Origin: Pseudomonas sp. IAC-BECa141
GTDB lineage: Bacteria > Pseudomonadota > Gammaproteobacteria > Pseudomonadales > Pseudomonadaceae
DNA: 64,000 bases
Direction: 5' to 3'
NCBI RefSeq assembly: GCF_020544405.1
Contig: NZ_CP065410.1
Location: 4,836,001-4,900,000, forward strand
The notes below the pieces were generated by a model that searched no databases, had not been told where the DNA came from, and saw nothing but the letters and a program-made list of their open reading frames with translations. Position numbers and translations under genes: made by a program. Shown one piece after another: positions 25,702 to 35,485 of the stretch. Each line of letters opens with the position of its first letter. Positions within the stretch are counted from its first letter, which is position 1.

Positions 25702-26580
25702 ATGAAACGACTGCCTCCCCTGCCCGCCCTGCACACGTTTCTGATCACCGCACAGTGCTGCAACTTCACCCGGGCCGCCGAACAGTTGCACATCACCCAG
25801 GGTGCGGTGAGCCGGCAGATCGCCGGGCTGGAGGAACATCTGGGTTATGAGCTGTTCATTCGCCTGGCCCGGGGCCTGGAGCTGACGGCCGAAGGTCGCG
25901 AATGGCTGCCACGGGTGCAGCAGATCTTCAGCCTGATCGGCGACTCGGTGGAGCAGATCGGCGCCAAGCGCGAGACCCTGCAACTCAAGGCCCCGAGCTG
26001 CGTGATGCGCTGGTTGTTGCCACGGCTGTTGCAATGGCAGCGCGAACGCCCGGACGTGCCGGTGAAACTCACGGCGTCGTTGCAACACGGCGTGGACTTT
26101 CATCGCGAGCAGTTCGACGCGGCGGTGATCTACGGCACCGCGCCCCACGACTCACCCGCGACCCTGCATCTGTTCGATGAGCAACTGACGCCGGTCTGCT
26201 CGCCGACGCTGCTCAACGGCGGTCCGGCCCTGCACACACCGGCAGACCTGCAACAACATCTGCTGCTGCACCCGACCCACACCGATGACGACTGGACACT
26301 CTGGCTCGAAGCCGCCGAACTGCAATTGAGCAACATCGCCAGCGGTCAGCATTTCGAAACGCTGGATCAGGCGATGTCGATGGCGTCCCACGGGACAGGG
26401 GTGGCGATCGGCGACTGGTCGTTGATCGGCGATGACTTGAACGCCATGCGACTGGTGATGCCGTTCGATCTGAAGGTGAAGACGGGACTGGGCTATTACA
26501 TCGTCGCGCCGGCGTCGGAGCCGTCGGCGAAATTGCAGGAATTGATGGGGTGGCTGGTGGAGCAGGCTCATACGCGGTGA
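25702..26580 (+). CDS. LysR-family transcriptional regulator (GcvA-like)
   Basis: 292-aa LysR regulator. The N-terminal winged helix-turn-helix is FTRAAEQLHITQGAVSRQIAGLEEHLG and the periplasmic-binding-like effector domain covers about 90-290. The opening MKRLPPLPALHTF is the usual start of GcvA-type members, so I take ATG 25702, with a weak GGA ahead; an in-frame ATG at 25687 would add five residues. It is divergent from the decarboxylase/dehydrogenase genes, and the shared element at 25651 lies between them. It is therefore expected to regulate that operon and the ABC genes in response to the substrate (inference). Confidence 0.85.
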   Translation: MKRLPPLPALHTFLITAQCCNFTRAAEQLHITQGAVSRQIAGLEEHLGYELFIRLARGLELTAEGREWLPRVQQIFSLIGDSVEQIGAKRETLQLKAPSCVMRWLLPRLLQWQRERPDVPVKLTASLQHGVDFHREQFDAAVIYGTAPHDSPATLHLFDEQLTPVCSPTLLNGGPALHTPADLQQHLLLHPTHTDDDWTLWLEAAELQLSNIASGQHFETLDQAMSMASHGTGVAIGDWSLIGDDLNAMRLVMPFDLKVKTGLGYYIVAPASEPSAKLQELMGWLVEQAHTR

Positions 26581-26592
26581 ACACCCCAATAT

Positions 26593-26685
26593 CCTGTGGG
26601 AGCGAGCTTGCTCGCGAATACGGTGCGTCATTCAACGTTGATGTCGACTGACACGCCCTCTTCGCGAGCAAGCTCGCTCCCACAT
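26593..26685. repeat. Inverted pair of REP elements (REPIN)
   Basis: CCTGTGGGAGCGAGCTTGCT and its inverted partner, separated by about 45 bp, in the convergent gap between the LysR and NAD(P)-binding protein genes. Confidence 0.85.
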
Positions 26686-26702
26686 TGGATCGGTGTCGAG
26701 AT

Positions 26703-27317
26703 TCAGTAACCGACCGTAAACCGCTGACGCGAATGCTTCGGCGTTTCCACTTCGTCGAGCAGCGCAATCGCGTAGTCGGCAAAGGTGATCGAGCTCTGGC
26801 CTTCAGCACTCACCAGCAAGTCATCCTTGCCGACACGGAACTTGCCGGTGCGCTCGCCTTCGACAAACAGCGCCGACGGCGACAGGAACGTCCAGTCCAG
26901 CTCCTGCTCCTGACGCAGCGCATCGAGAAACGCTGCACCGGCGCTGGCCTCGGCCTTGTACTCGGCGGGGAAACCGGCGCTGTCGATCACACGAGTACCG
27001 TCCGGCAGCAACAGCGAACCGGCACCGCCGACCACCAGCAGACGTTTCACCCCGGCCTGCTTCACCGGGCCGATCAGCGCACTGGCCGGCACCGTGGCGA
27101 AATGTGCGGCGCTGATCACCACATCGTGACCGACGACGGCGTCCTGCAGCGCGGCGGAGTCCAGCACGTCGACATTCTTGCTGACCACACCGGCACGGGC
27201 GCCGATTTTCGAGGTATTCCGAGCGATGGCTGTGACGCTGTGGCCGCGACGCAGGGCTTCTTCCAGCAGTTGGCTGCCGGCACGGCCGGTGGCACCAATG
27301 ATTGCGATCTTGCTCAT
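26703..27317 (-). CDS. NAD(P)-binding atypical SDR oxidoreductase
   Basis: 204-aa protein with an N-terminal Rossmann motif GATGRAGSQLLEEAL typical of NAD(P)H-binding atypical short-chain dehydrogenases (YwnB/NmrA-like). The middle has VVISAAHF and KRLLVVGGAGSL, and the C-terminal part ITFADYAIALLDEVETPKH. It lacks the classical Tyr-x3-Lys catalytic pair, so it may be an NAD(P)H-sensing or flavin/quinone-reducing protein. GGAG lies 6 nt before ATG. It lies 46 bp downstream of the codirectional MBL-fold gene, so the two may be co-transcribed. Confidence 0.75.
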   Translation of the reverse strand: MSKIAIIGATGRAGSQLLEEALRRGHSVTAIARNTSKIGARAGVVSKNVDVLDSAALQDAVVGHDVVISAAHFATVPASALIGPVKQAGVKRLLVVGGAGSLLLPDGTRVIDSAGFPAEYKAEASAGAAFLDALRQEQELDWTFLSPSALFVEGERTGKFRVGKDDLLVSAEGQSSITFADYAIALLDEVETPKHSRQRFTVGY

Positions 27318-27363
27318 GACATTCTCCAGTTGGCTTGAGAGTGCTGCGTTTTTCAGAATCGGG

Positions 27364-28242
27364 TTACCACTTCATTTCGCCCTTGGCGACTTTGGCGCTC
27401 AGCTCCAGTGAGCTTTCTTCGCCCAGTTTCGGGTAGCGTTTTTTCATCGCGCCGATCAGTGCGGCAGAGTCCTTGGCCTTGGCAGTTTCTTCGTCGAACG
27501 CCTTGATGTAGTCGGCAGTGAATTTCACGGCCGCCAGTGAACGGGCGCTGTCACCCAGGTAGTGACCCGGCACCACGGTTTTCGGTTTCAGGGTTTCGAT
27601 CGAGTGCAGGGTTTCCAGCCAGTCGGCGTGGGACTGCGCGGTCTGGGTGTCGGCCATCCATACGTGGATGTTCTCGGCGACAACCACACCACCGACCACG
27701 GCTTTCAGTGAAGGAATCCACACGAAGCTGCGATCCGGCTGCTTGCCTTCCAGGCCAACCACCTGCAGCTTTTGCCCTTCAAGCATCAGGCTGTTGCCCT
27801 TGAGCACGCCCGGCACGATGGTTTTGGCCGGCACGTCGGCGCCCATTTTCGGGCCCCAGAAGGCGAGTTTGCCGTCGACGGTTTGCTTGATGTGATCAAC
27901 GGTCGGTTGCGAGGCCAAGACCTTTGCCTGCGGGAAGGCTTTGGTCAGGGTGTCGAGACCGAAGTAGTAATCCGGGTCACCGTGGCTGATGTAAATGGTG
28001 GTCAATTGCTTGCCGCTGGCGCGGATCTTTTCCACCACTTGCTCGGCTTGGGATTTGCCGAACTGGGCGTCCACCAGAATCGCGTCTTTCTCGCCGCTGA
28101 CCAGCACCGAAGTCACCGGGAAGATCGCCTTGGTGCCCGGGTTGTAGACGTCGAGGGTCAGGTTCGCGGCCGCTGCGTGGGCAGCAAAACCGAGGGTGGC
28201 GGTGGCCAGTAAAACGCGCTTGAGAGTGGTGAAGCCGATCAT
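27364..28242 (-). CDS. Secreted metallo-beta-lactamase-fold protein with degenerate metal site
   Basis: 292-aa periplasmic protein (signal peptide ending at AAHAAA, about residue 25) of the metallo-beta-lactamase fold. The usual HxHxDH metal motif appears here as SHGDPDYYFG: the first His is kept, the second is Asp and the third is Tyr. Later conserved points remain, such as VVPGHYLGD. The substrate is unknown; the changed ligands suggest altered metal binding or a mononuclear site. GGAG is 6 nt before ATG. It is divergent from the LysR gene at 28358, which normally would regulate this and the downstream oxidoreductase. Confidence 0.72.
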   Translation of the reverse strand: MIGFTTLKRVLLATATLGFAAHAAAANLTLDVYNPGTKAIFPVTSVLVSGEKDAILVDAQFGKSQAEQVVEKIRASGKQLTTIYISHGDPDYYFGLDTLTKAFPQAKVLASQPTVDHIKQTVDGKLAFWGPKMGADVPAKTIVPGVLKGNSLMLEGQKLQVVGLEGKQPDRSFVWIPSLKAVVGGVVVAENIHVWMADTQTAQSHADWLETLHSIETLKPKTVVPGHYLGDSARSLAAVKFTADYIKAFDEETAKAKDSAALIGAMKKRYPKLGEESSLELSAKVAKGEMKW

Positions 28243-28357
28243 GAGTTGCTCCGCTGTTCGAATGCCGTGCTTGGCGATGGGGGCAGAGCTTAGTTGCCAG
28301 ACTCGTTACAAAAAATGCGATGCTTGAACATAGTTTGTTTCTGAAAGCGGGCAAATC

Positions 28358-29262
28358 ATGGATCGTCTCCAAGCAATGCGGGTGTTTGTCACGGTGGTGG
28401 ATCTGGGCAGCCAGTCGGCGGCGGCCGACCACCTGGACCTGTCGAGGCCGGTGGTGTCGCGGTATCTGGCGGAACTGGAAGACTGGGTCGGCGCGCGCCT
28501 GATGCACCGCACCACCCGCAAGTTGAGCCTGACCGCCGCCGGCAACGAAATCCTGCCGCGCTGCCGGCAGATGCTGGAGCTGTCCGGTGACATGCAGGCC
28601 GCGGTCAGCGAACCTGCCGATGCGCCACGGGGTATGTTGCGGATCAGCGTCAGCACCTCGTTCGGCCAGGCGCAACTGGCCGATGCCATGGCGGCGTTCG
28701 TCAAAGCGTATCCGGGGTGAACATCGATCTGCAGATGCTCGATCGCACGGTAAACCTGGTGGACGAACGCATCGACCTGGCGATTCGCACCAGCAATGAC
28801 CTCGATCCGAATCTGATCGCCCGGCGCCTGACGGTGTGCCGCTCGGTGGTCTGCGCCGCGCCCGCCTATCTGCAAGAACATCCGCAGCCGCAACGCGTAG
28901 AAGATCTGAGCCGGCACAACTGCCTGACCCATTCCTACTTCGGCAAGAGCCTGTGGCATTTCGAAGAAGATGGCGAACCGGTTTCAGTGCCGGTGCAAGG
29001 CAACATCAGCGCCAACGAGGCCAGCACCCTGCTGCGCGCGACCCTGGCCGGCGCCGGGGTGGCGATGCTGCCGACCTATCAGGCCGGGGTGCATGTACAC
29101 AGCGGCGAACTGGTTCGCCTGCTGCCCCACGCCGAGCCGCGGCAGATGAACATCTATGCCGTGTATGCCTCGCGCAAGCACATGCCGGCAGCGCTGCGTT
29201 GCATGCTGGATTTCCTGGTGCAGCGTTTTCCCGAAAACCCGCAATGGGATGAAGGGCTGTAA
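28358..29262 (+). pseudogene. LysR-family regulator, frameshifted
   Basis: Two overlapping frames together make one normal LysR protein of about 300 aa. The first (28358-28720, 120 aa) has the DNA-binding part (SQSAAADHLDLSRPVVSRYLAELE) and ends ...FVKAYPG-stop. The second (28717-29262) continues NIDLQMLDRTVNLVDERIDLAIRT, the effector domain. The break lies in CCGGGGTGAAC at about 28713-28721. One additional G would restore Pro-Gly-Val-Asn, the usual sequence. So it is a one-base deletion in a G-run, a sequencing error, or a frameshift tolerated by the GTGA overlap of the two parts. It is divergent from the MBL-fold gene, its probable target. Confidence 0.8.
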
Positions 29263-29346
29263 AGCCGTTCGCAGCCGCTGGCAACTCCACGGCGCTGACC
29301 TATGCTGAAAGCAGTACCCAAGGGTATTCGTTCAGAGGTCACCGCC

Positions 29347-29523
29347 ATGAACACCAGAACAAGAAGATACTTCGCGATTTTCATCACCTGCGCGGCCACG
29401 CTGGCGCTGTACGGCACCGCAGCATGGCGCGTGGAGCAGTTGCGGCAACTGCCCCGTGAATACGCGAGCTGCAACTTCGAGCGCTGCATTCCTCACAACG
29501 CCACCCTCAACGCCCTGCGCTGA
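29347..29523 (+). CDS. Small membrane-anchored hypothetical protein
   Basis: 58-aa protein with one transmembrane segment (YFAIFITCAATLALYGTAAW, about residues 8-27) and a short soluble tail with two Cys (CNFERC). ATG 29347 with GAGG 9 nt upstream is preferred to an upstream in-frame ATG at 29302. No function recognised. Confidence 0.5.
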   Translation: MNTRTRRYFAIFITCAATLALYGTAAWRVEQLRQLPREYASCNFERCIPHNATLNALR

Positions 29524-29533
29524 TACTGGACGT

Positions 29534-29623
29534 CTGTGGGAGTGAACTTGCTCACGAAGGCGGCGTGTCAGGTGGCAAAACTGCCGGCTGATCCACCCTC
29601 TTCGCGAGCAAGCTCGCTCCCAC
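29534..29623. repeat. Inverted pair of REP elements (REPIN)
   Basis: A diverged left REP (TGTGGGAGTGAACTTGCTCA) faces a canonical right REP (GCGAGCAAGCTCGCTCCCAC). The right one abuts the stop codon of the pobR-like gene. Confidence 0.8.
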
Positions 29624-30520
29624 CTATTGACTCTCTTGTTGTTCGGATTTGAGTCGGTCGCGGAACGCCTTTGGCGAGATCCCCACCCGGCGCCGGAACA
29701 GGCGCGTGAAGTTGGTCGGATCGGAAAACCCCAACACCTCGGACATCTCGTAAATGGTCATGCTGGTGTAAGTCAGCAGGCGCTTGGCTTCCAGTAACTG
29801 ACGCTCGTGCATGATCTGCAACGCCGGCTGCCCCGCCAGTTCGCGGCAGGTGCCGTTGAGGTGCGAGACGGAAATCCCCAGACGATGGGCCAGGTCCTCG
29901 ACCTTGACGTGCTGTCTGTACGTCTCCTCCACCAATTGAATAAAGCCATTGAGATATTCACGCTGGCGCTGCGGGCGTTGCGTGGCGTTGTGACGGCGGA
30001 TCGCCTGACGGCTGACCCAGACCATGATCACGCTGACCAGCGAATGCATGAGCATTTCCCGCGCCGGTTGATGGCCGTTGTACTCGGCCTGCAATGCGGC
30101 AAACAGACTATTGAGGTACTCCGCGTCCTTGCCCGCCGGATAGCTTTCGGCCTGGGCCAGGGCCTGCACCGCGCTGCCCAGTTGTGCCTGCAAATGGTTG
30201 ATCAACGGTGTGGCGAGGGTGACGACAAATCCTTCGACGTCCTCGGAAAAACGAAATCCATGCACCGATAACGGCGGCAGGATCTGGATCGCGGCTTCCT
30301 TCAGTTGCGTGCGTTGGCCTTCGATTTCAAGCTCTGCCTGACCTTTGAATACGAAGAGCAACTGGCACAAATCGGCATGACGGTGGGGTTTGATTTCCCA
30401 TTGGTGTTCGCGGCTGCGTTTGGAAATGGTTTCACAGTGCAGCAAGTCAGGGGTCGGCCAGTCCAGGCTTTCACCGTAGAGCTTGAACACCGGAATCGAA
30501 GGCAGGTCAGGCTTGTTCAT
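29624..30520 (-). CDS. pobR: AraC-family regulator of 4-hydroxybenzoate use (PobR/PobC-like)
   Basis: 298-aa AraC/XylS-type regulator. The N-terminal cupin part has IKPHRHADLCQLLFVFKGQAELE, and the C-terminal DNA-binding part has HRLGISVSHLNGTCRELAG and EVLGFSDPTNFTRLFRRRVGISPKAFR. It is divergent from pobA, the arrangement known in pseudomonads where an AraC-type PobR/PobC activates pobA with 4-hydroxybenzoate. The ATG at 30520 is taken; the frame is open to 30562 but that extension is poor. The 178-bp region between the two genes should hold the shared operator; I see no clear direct repeat to name. Confidence 0.82.
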   Translation of the reverse strand: MNKPDLPSIPVFKLYGESLDWPTPDLLHCETISKRSREHQWEIKPHRHADLCQLLFVFKGQAELEIEGQRTQLKEAAIQILPPLSVHGFRFSEDVEGFVVTLATPLINHLQAQLGSAVQALAQAESYPAGKDAEYLNSLFAALQAEYNGHQPAREMLMHSLVSVIMVWVSRQAIRRHNATQRPQRQREYLNGFIQLVEETYRQHVKVEDLAHRLGISVSHLNGTCRELAGQPALQIMHERQLLEAKRLLTYTSMTIYEMSEVLGFSDPTNFTRLFRRRVGISPKAFRDRLKSEQQESQ

Positions 30521-30677
30521 CACTTCAATCCAGGCCTCGAGGTTTGCGGGCGATAATCGCACCGATTGGCAGAATGTACAGGTATCGGCTCAGTTTTCAC
30601 CTTCAATTGACAGACCCGCAAGGGAAAAATGCAAGCACTCGAATCCTGAAAATCATTCACCGGCCGTTGTCGCGTGA

Positions 30678-31892
<1,215 letters not shown>

Positions 31893-31967
31893 CCTGCTAT
31901 CGACTTACACTGGCGAGCACTGATCCGCTCGCCACGGCGGATATCATCTCTGCCCACAGGTTTGCCC

Positions 31968-33485
31968 GTGACCACTGTCAACCACCCCGAAACGCCCAAA
32001 CCGGCCATTCGCAGCGTGCTGGTCGCGCTGATGCTGGCGATCTTTCTCGGCGCGCTGGACCAGACCATCGTCGCCGTTTCCATGCCGGCCATCTCTGCAC
32101 AGTTCAAGGATGTCAGCCTGCTGGCCTGGGTGATTTCCGGATACATGGTGGCAATGACCGTGGCGGTGCCGATTTACGGCAAGCTCGGCGATTTGTACGG
32201 GCGGCGCAAACTAATGCTGTTCGGCATGGGCCTGTTCACCCTCGCCTCGCTGTTTTGCGGCATGGCCCAGAGCATGGAGCAATTGGTACTGGCGCGGATT
32301 TTCCAGGGCATCGGCGCCGGCGGGATGATTTCGGTGAGCCAGGCGATCATCGGCGACATCGTGCCGCCACGGGAGCGCGGCCGTTATCAGGGTTATTTCA
32401 GCAGCATGTACGCGGTGGCCAGCGTCGCCGGCCCGGTGCTCGGCGGCTACATGACCGAGTACCTGTCCTGGCGCTGGGTGTTCCTGATCAACCTGCCGCT
32501 GGGCCTTGGCGCGTATTGGGTGGCGCGACGCAATCTGATCGGCCTGCCGATTCCGCAGCGCAAGCCCATCATCGATTACCTCGGCACACTGCTGATGATC
32601 ATCGGCCTGACCGCGCTGTTACTGGCGATCACTGAGGTCGGCCAGGGCCACGCGTGGCGCAGCAGTGAAGTGCTCGGTCTGTTCGCGTGCGCGGTGGCAG
32701 TGCTGGCGGTGTTCGTCTGGCATGAGCGGCGCGCCCGGGAGCCGTTGTTGCCGATGCATCTGTTCACCAACCGCAGCGCGCTGCTGTGCTGGTGCACGAT
32801 TTTCTTTTGCAGCTTCCAGGCGATTTCGCTGATTGTGCTGATGCCGCTGCGCTTCCAGAGCGTGACGGGCGCGGGAGCTGACAGCGCTGCGTTGCACTTG
32901 CTGCCGCTGGCGATGGGTTTGCCGATCGGCGCGTATTTCGCCGGCCGTCGTACCTCGATCACCGGGCGCTACAAACCGCAGATTCTCACCGGCGCGCTGC
33001 TGATGCCGATCTCGATCCTCGGCATGGCCTTCAGCCCGCCTGATGCGACACTGATCAGCAGCCTGTTCATGCTGCTCAGCGGTATCGCCGGCGGCATGCA
33101 GTTCCCGACCTCGCTGGTCGGCACGCAGAACTCGGTCGAGCAAAAGGACATCGGCGTCGCCACCAGCACCACCAACCTGTTCCGCTCCCTGGGCGGCGCG
33201 GTGGGTGTGGCGTTGATGTCGGCGCTGTTGCTGGCGTTGTTGCAGGACTCCAGTTTCGCCCATCTGGCCGGCAGTTCGTTGATGAGCGAAGGGCATTCCG
33301 GCAACGTGCTGCTCGATGGCCTGAACGCGGCGCCCGGCGATGCGCAGAACGCCTTGCGCGCCGAGCTGCTGGTGACATTCCGGCATTTGCTGATGGTCAG
33401 CGCGGCGGTGTCGCTGCTCGGGCTGGCGGCGGCGATCGCGATGCCGAACCGGTTGTTGCGCGGGCGTGAACACGACGCCCGCTGA
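31968..33485 (+). CDS. MFS drug exporter, DHA2 (14-helix) family
   Basis: 505-aa major-facilitator antiporter with about 14 helices. Motif C-type and loop motifs fit DHA2/EmrB-like exporters: GALDQTIVAVSMPAI (helix 1), GKLGDLYGRRK (motif A), RIFQGIGAGGM, and GPVLGGYMTEYLSWRWVFLIN (motif C). It probably extrudes hydrophobic or aromatic compounds by H+ antiport. It lies 75 bp after pobA, so it might export aromatic acids or just be adjacent. Start GTG at 31968 is chosen, with CAGG 7 nt upstream; a TTG six bases earlier is too near the site. Confidence 0.83.
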   Translation: MTTVNHPETPKPAIRSVLVALMLAIFLGALDQTIVAVSMPAISAQFKDVSLLAWVISGYMVAMTVAVPIYGKLGDLYGRRKLMLFGMGLFTLASLFCGMAQSMEQLVLARIFQGIGAGGMISVSQAIIGDIVPPRERGRYQGYFSSMYAVASVAGPVLGGYMTEYLSWRWVFLINLPLGLGAYWVARRNLIGLPIPQRKPIIDYLGTLLMIIGLTALLLAITEVGQGHAWRSSEVLGLFACAVAVLAVFVWHERRAREPLLPMHLFTNRSALLCWCTIFFCSFQAISLIVLMPLRFQSVTGAGADSAALHLLPLAMGLPIGAYFAGRRTSITGRYKPQILTGALLMPISILGMAFSPPDATLISSLFMLLSGIAGGMQFPTSLVGTQNSVEQKDIGVATSTTNLFRSLGGAVGVALMSALLLALLQDSSFAHLAGSSLMSEGHSGNVLLDGLNAAPGDAQNALRAELLVTFRHLLMVSAAVSLLGLAAAIAMPNRLLRGREHDAR

Positions 33486-33520
33486 CTAACGAACACCGCC
33501 GCTCCCACAGGGATGTGCAC

Positions 33521-34369
33521 TCAAGCGCTGTAATAACCGACCGCCACCAGCATGTTCCCGACCTTCTTCAGGTAGGCATGTTTGTTCTCGACCTTGCCGG
33601 TCACCGGGTTTTTCCAGCGGTACTCGTACTCACCCTCATCCTGTTTGCCAATCAGTGCCAGAATCGGTTCGCCCACCGGTTTGCCCTCCGGGTCATCGAC
33701 CTTGGCGAAATCGGTGTTGATCAGGCGCAGGTTGGTGCCGTGGGCGACGTAGCGGTGGTTGTCGAGATTGACGACGAACACATACAGGTCGTCCTGCAAG
33801 TAACCGCCCTTGAGCGAGTTGATCGCGGACAACGTGCCCTTCTCGTCTTTGGTCAGGTCGGTGGCCGCTTTGTCGAGCAACGCTTTCGCCTGTTCAGCCG
33901 ACGCGCGCGGCAAGTAATAACCCACTGCCAGAATCCGCTGACCGATGCGTTGATAGTAAACGTGCTTGCGCTCGATCTTGCCGTCGGACCAGTTCTGCCA
34001 GCGGTACTCGGCCTGCTGGATGCCGTTGCCCTCCGGCACTTTCAGGGCGTCCCTGAAGGACTTTTGCAAGTCCGGCCCGAGGACTTCGCTGACGTCACGG
34101 CCGATCAATGCCGACGACGGCCCGCCGCTGGCGAGCATCACGCCCTTGGTGTCGACCACGAACACGTAACGGTCCTTGTCGACGAATTCGCCCTGACGGC
34201 TGAACGCCGCGAACGCCTTGTCGCCGTTGTCGTGGTAATAGGCCAGAGCCTTTTCCAGCAGGGCGATGGCGGCCTTGCTGTCATCTTTTTCCGTGGTGGC
34301 CGCGTTGGCCTGACCGAAACTCAACAGCAGCACCGCGCCGAGCCAGGCCAGCTTGTGCACAAACCCCAT
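33521..34369 (-). CDS. Periplasmic protein with two single-Cache domains
   Basis: 282-aa exported protein (signal peptide to about residue 23, GQANAA). Two homologous sensory Cache units follow. The first has YVFVVDTKGVMLASGGPSS and ends VYYQRIGQRILAVGYY. The second has YVFVVNLDNHRYVAHGTN and ends AYLKKVGNMLVAVGYY. There is no kinase, GGDEF or MCP output domain and no second membrane helix. It is therefore a free periplasmic ligand-binding protein, perhaps a partner of a sensor elsewhere. Convergent with the MFS gene. Confidence 0.75.
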   Translation of the reverse strand: MGFVHKLAWLGAVLLLSFGQANAATTEKDDSKAAIALLEKALAYYHDNGDKAFAAFSRQGEFVDKDRYVFVVDTKGVMLASGGPSSALIGRDVSEVLGPDLQKSFRDALKVPEGNGIQQAEYRWQNWSDGKIERKHVYYQRIGQRILAVGYYLPRASAEQAKALLDKAATDLTKDEKGTLSAINSLKGGYLQDDLYVFVVNLDNHRYVAHGTNLRLINTDFAKVDDPEGKPVGEPILALIGKQDEGEYEYRWKNPVTGKVENKHAYLKKVGNMLVAVGYYSA

Positions 34370-34493
34370 GACGCATCCCTCGTTCTTGTTGGTGTTTCAA
34401 GAGCGTAGACGGCCTGAAGGCATGTATGGATATTCAGAAAGCTTCTGAATGTTGCTGCGGCGAGGGTGTTCGCGCCCTCGCCATGCGACAAGC

Positions 34494-35369
34494 TTACGGA
34501 CGGGCGTTGATTTGCTGTTGCAGATTCTGGATCTGCGCTTGCAGGGTGTTGATGTTGCGGGTCATCTGCCCACGGAATGCGTCGAACTCGGCGGTGTTGG
34601 TGCCGCCCTGCGCAGCGGCCGGACGATTGTCCTGCTCGCTCTTGAGAATGACGATTTCCTGCTCCAGACGCTCGATGGCGGCGTTAGAACCGCCCTGTTT
34701 TTTCAGGGCCGTGATGTCGGCACCGAGGCTCTTGAACTGCGCGTCGAAGCTTTTCACCTGTGCATCGAAGCTCTTGAGCTGGGCATCGACCTTGCTGGTG
34801 TCGGCCGGCGTGCTTTTCAGCGTCGCCAGCTCGGCGCTCAGGGCTTTGACCTGGGCCTGCAACTGGGTGTTGGCGTTCTGTTGCTCGGTGGTCTGGGCGG
34901 TCATCTGCGCCAGGCGCTTGTCCAGATCCGTCGCCTGCCCGGCCACGCCCTGCTGCTGTTTGCTCTGATCCTGAAGCGCACTTTGCAGCTGCTTGATCTG
35001 CAGCTTCAGGGCTTCGCTGTCGGTGGTGACGTTGGTCTGGCTGGCTACGACCTTGCCGGAAATGTCCTGCAAGCGCCCCGCCGCTTCCTCACTGATGCGC
35101 GCAAAACTTTCCTGGGTCGCCACCAGTTGCTGCTCCATCAGCGAAATCTGCTGGAAGCTCCACCAGGCCAGACCAATGAACGCGAAGAACAATGCGCCGA
35201 CCAGTGCCCACAACGGCCCGGTGCTGGCAGCCTTGACCTTGACCACCGGCGGCGTGCGCGAATGCACGGAGGTGCGGGCGGTGGCCGGAAAATCGTCGTC
35301 ATCGAGGGTATCGGCGCGCAGGCTCGGTACATCGTCGAAATCGTCGTGGGCATCGTTACGCATGGACAT
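34494..35369 (-). CDS. Inner-membrane coiled-coil protein
   Basis: 291-aa protein. An acidic, low-complexity cytoplasmic N-terminus (DDFDDVPSLRADTLDDDDF) precedes one transmembrane helix (about 52-72, LWALVGALFFAFIGLAWW). A long Gln/Ala/Leu-rich coiled coil fills residues about 75-285, with a local repeat LKSFDAQVKSFDAQFKSLGA. No ATP-binding motif is seen even though similar proteins are sometimes labelled ATPases. Function unknown; the topology resembles envelope-spanning scaffold proteins. AGG is 7 nt before ATG. A GC-rich hairpin (GGCGAGGG/CCCTCGCC, about 34460-34482) lies after its stop. Confidence 0.7.
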   Translation of the reverse strand: MSMRNDAHDDFDDVPSLRADTLDDDDFPATARTSVHSRTPPVVKVKAASTGPLWALVGALFFAFIGLAWWSFQQISLMEQQLVATQESFARISEEAAGRLQDISGKVVASQTNVTTDSEALKLQIKQLQSALQDQSKQQQGVAGQATDLDKRLAQMTAQTTEQQNANTQLQAQVKALSAELATLKSTPADTSKVDAQLKSFDAQVKSFDAQFKSLGADITALKKQGGSNAAIERLEQEIVILKSEQDNRPAAAQGGTNTAEFDAFRGQMTRNINTLQAQIQNLQQQINARP

Positions 35370-35485
35370 TGAGGCAACCTTTGTGAAACGCGGTGATGGC
35401 AGATTGGGGCGAAGTATAAACCCCGCGGCCGCTGGGGTTGACCCTCAAGCCGTGGCGCGGTTCAGTGCCGGCCGGCAGATTCGTG

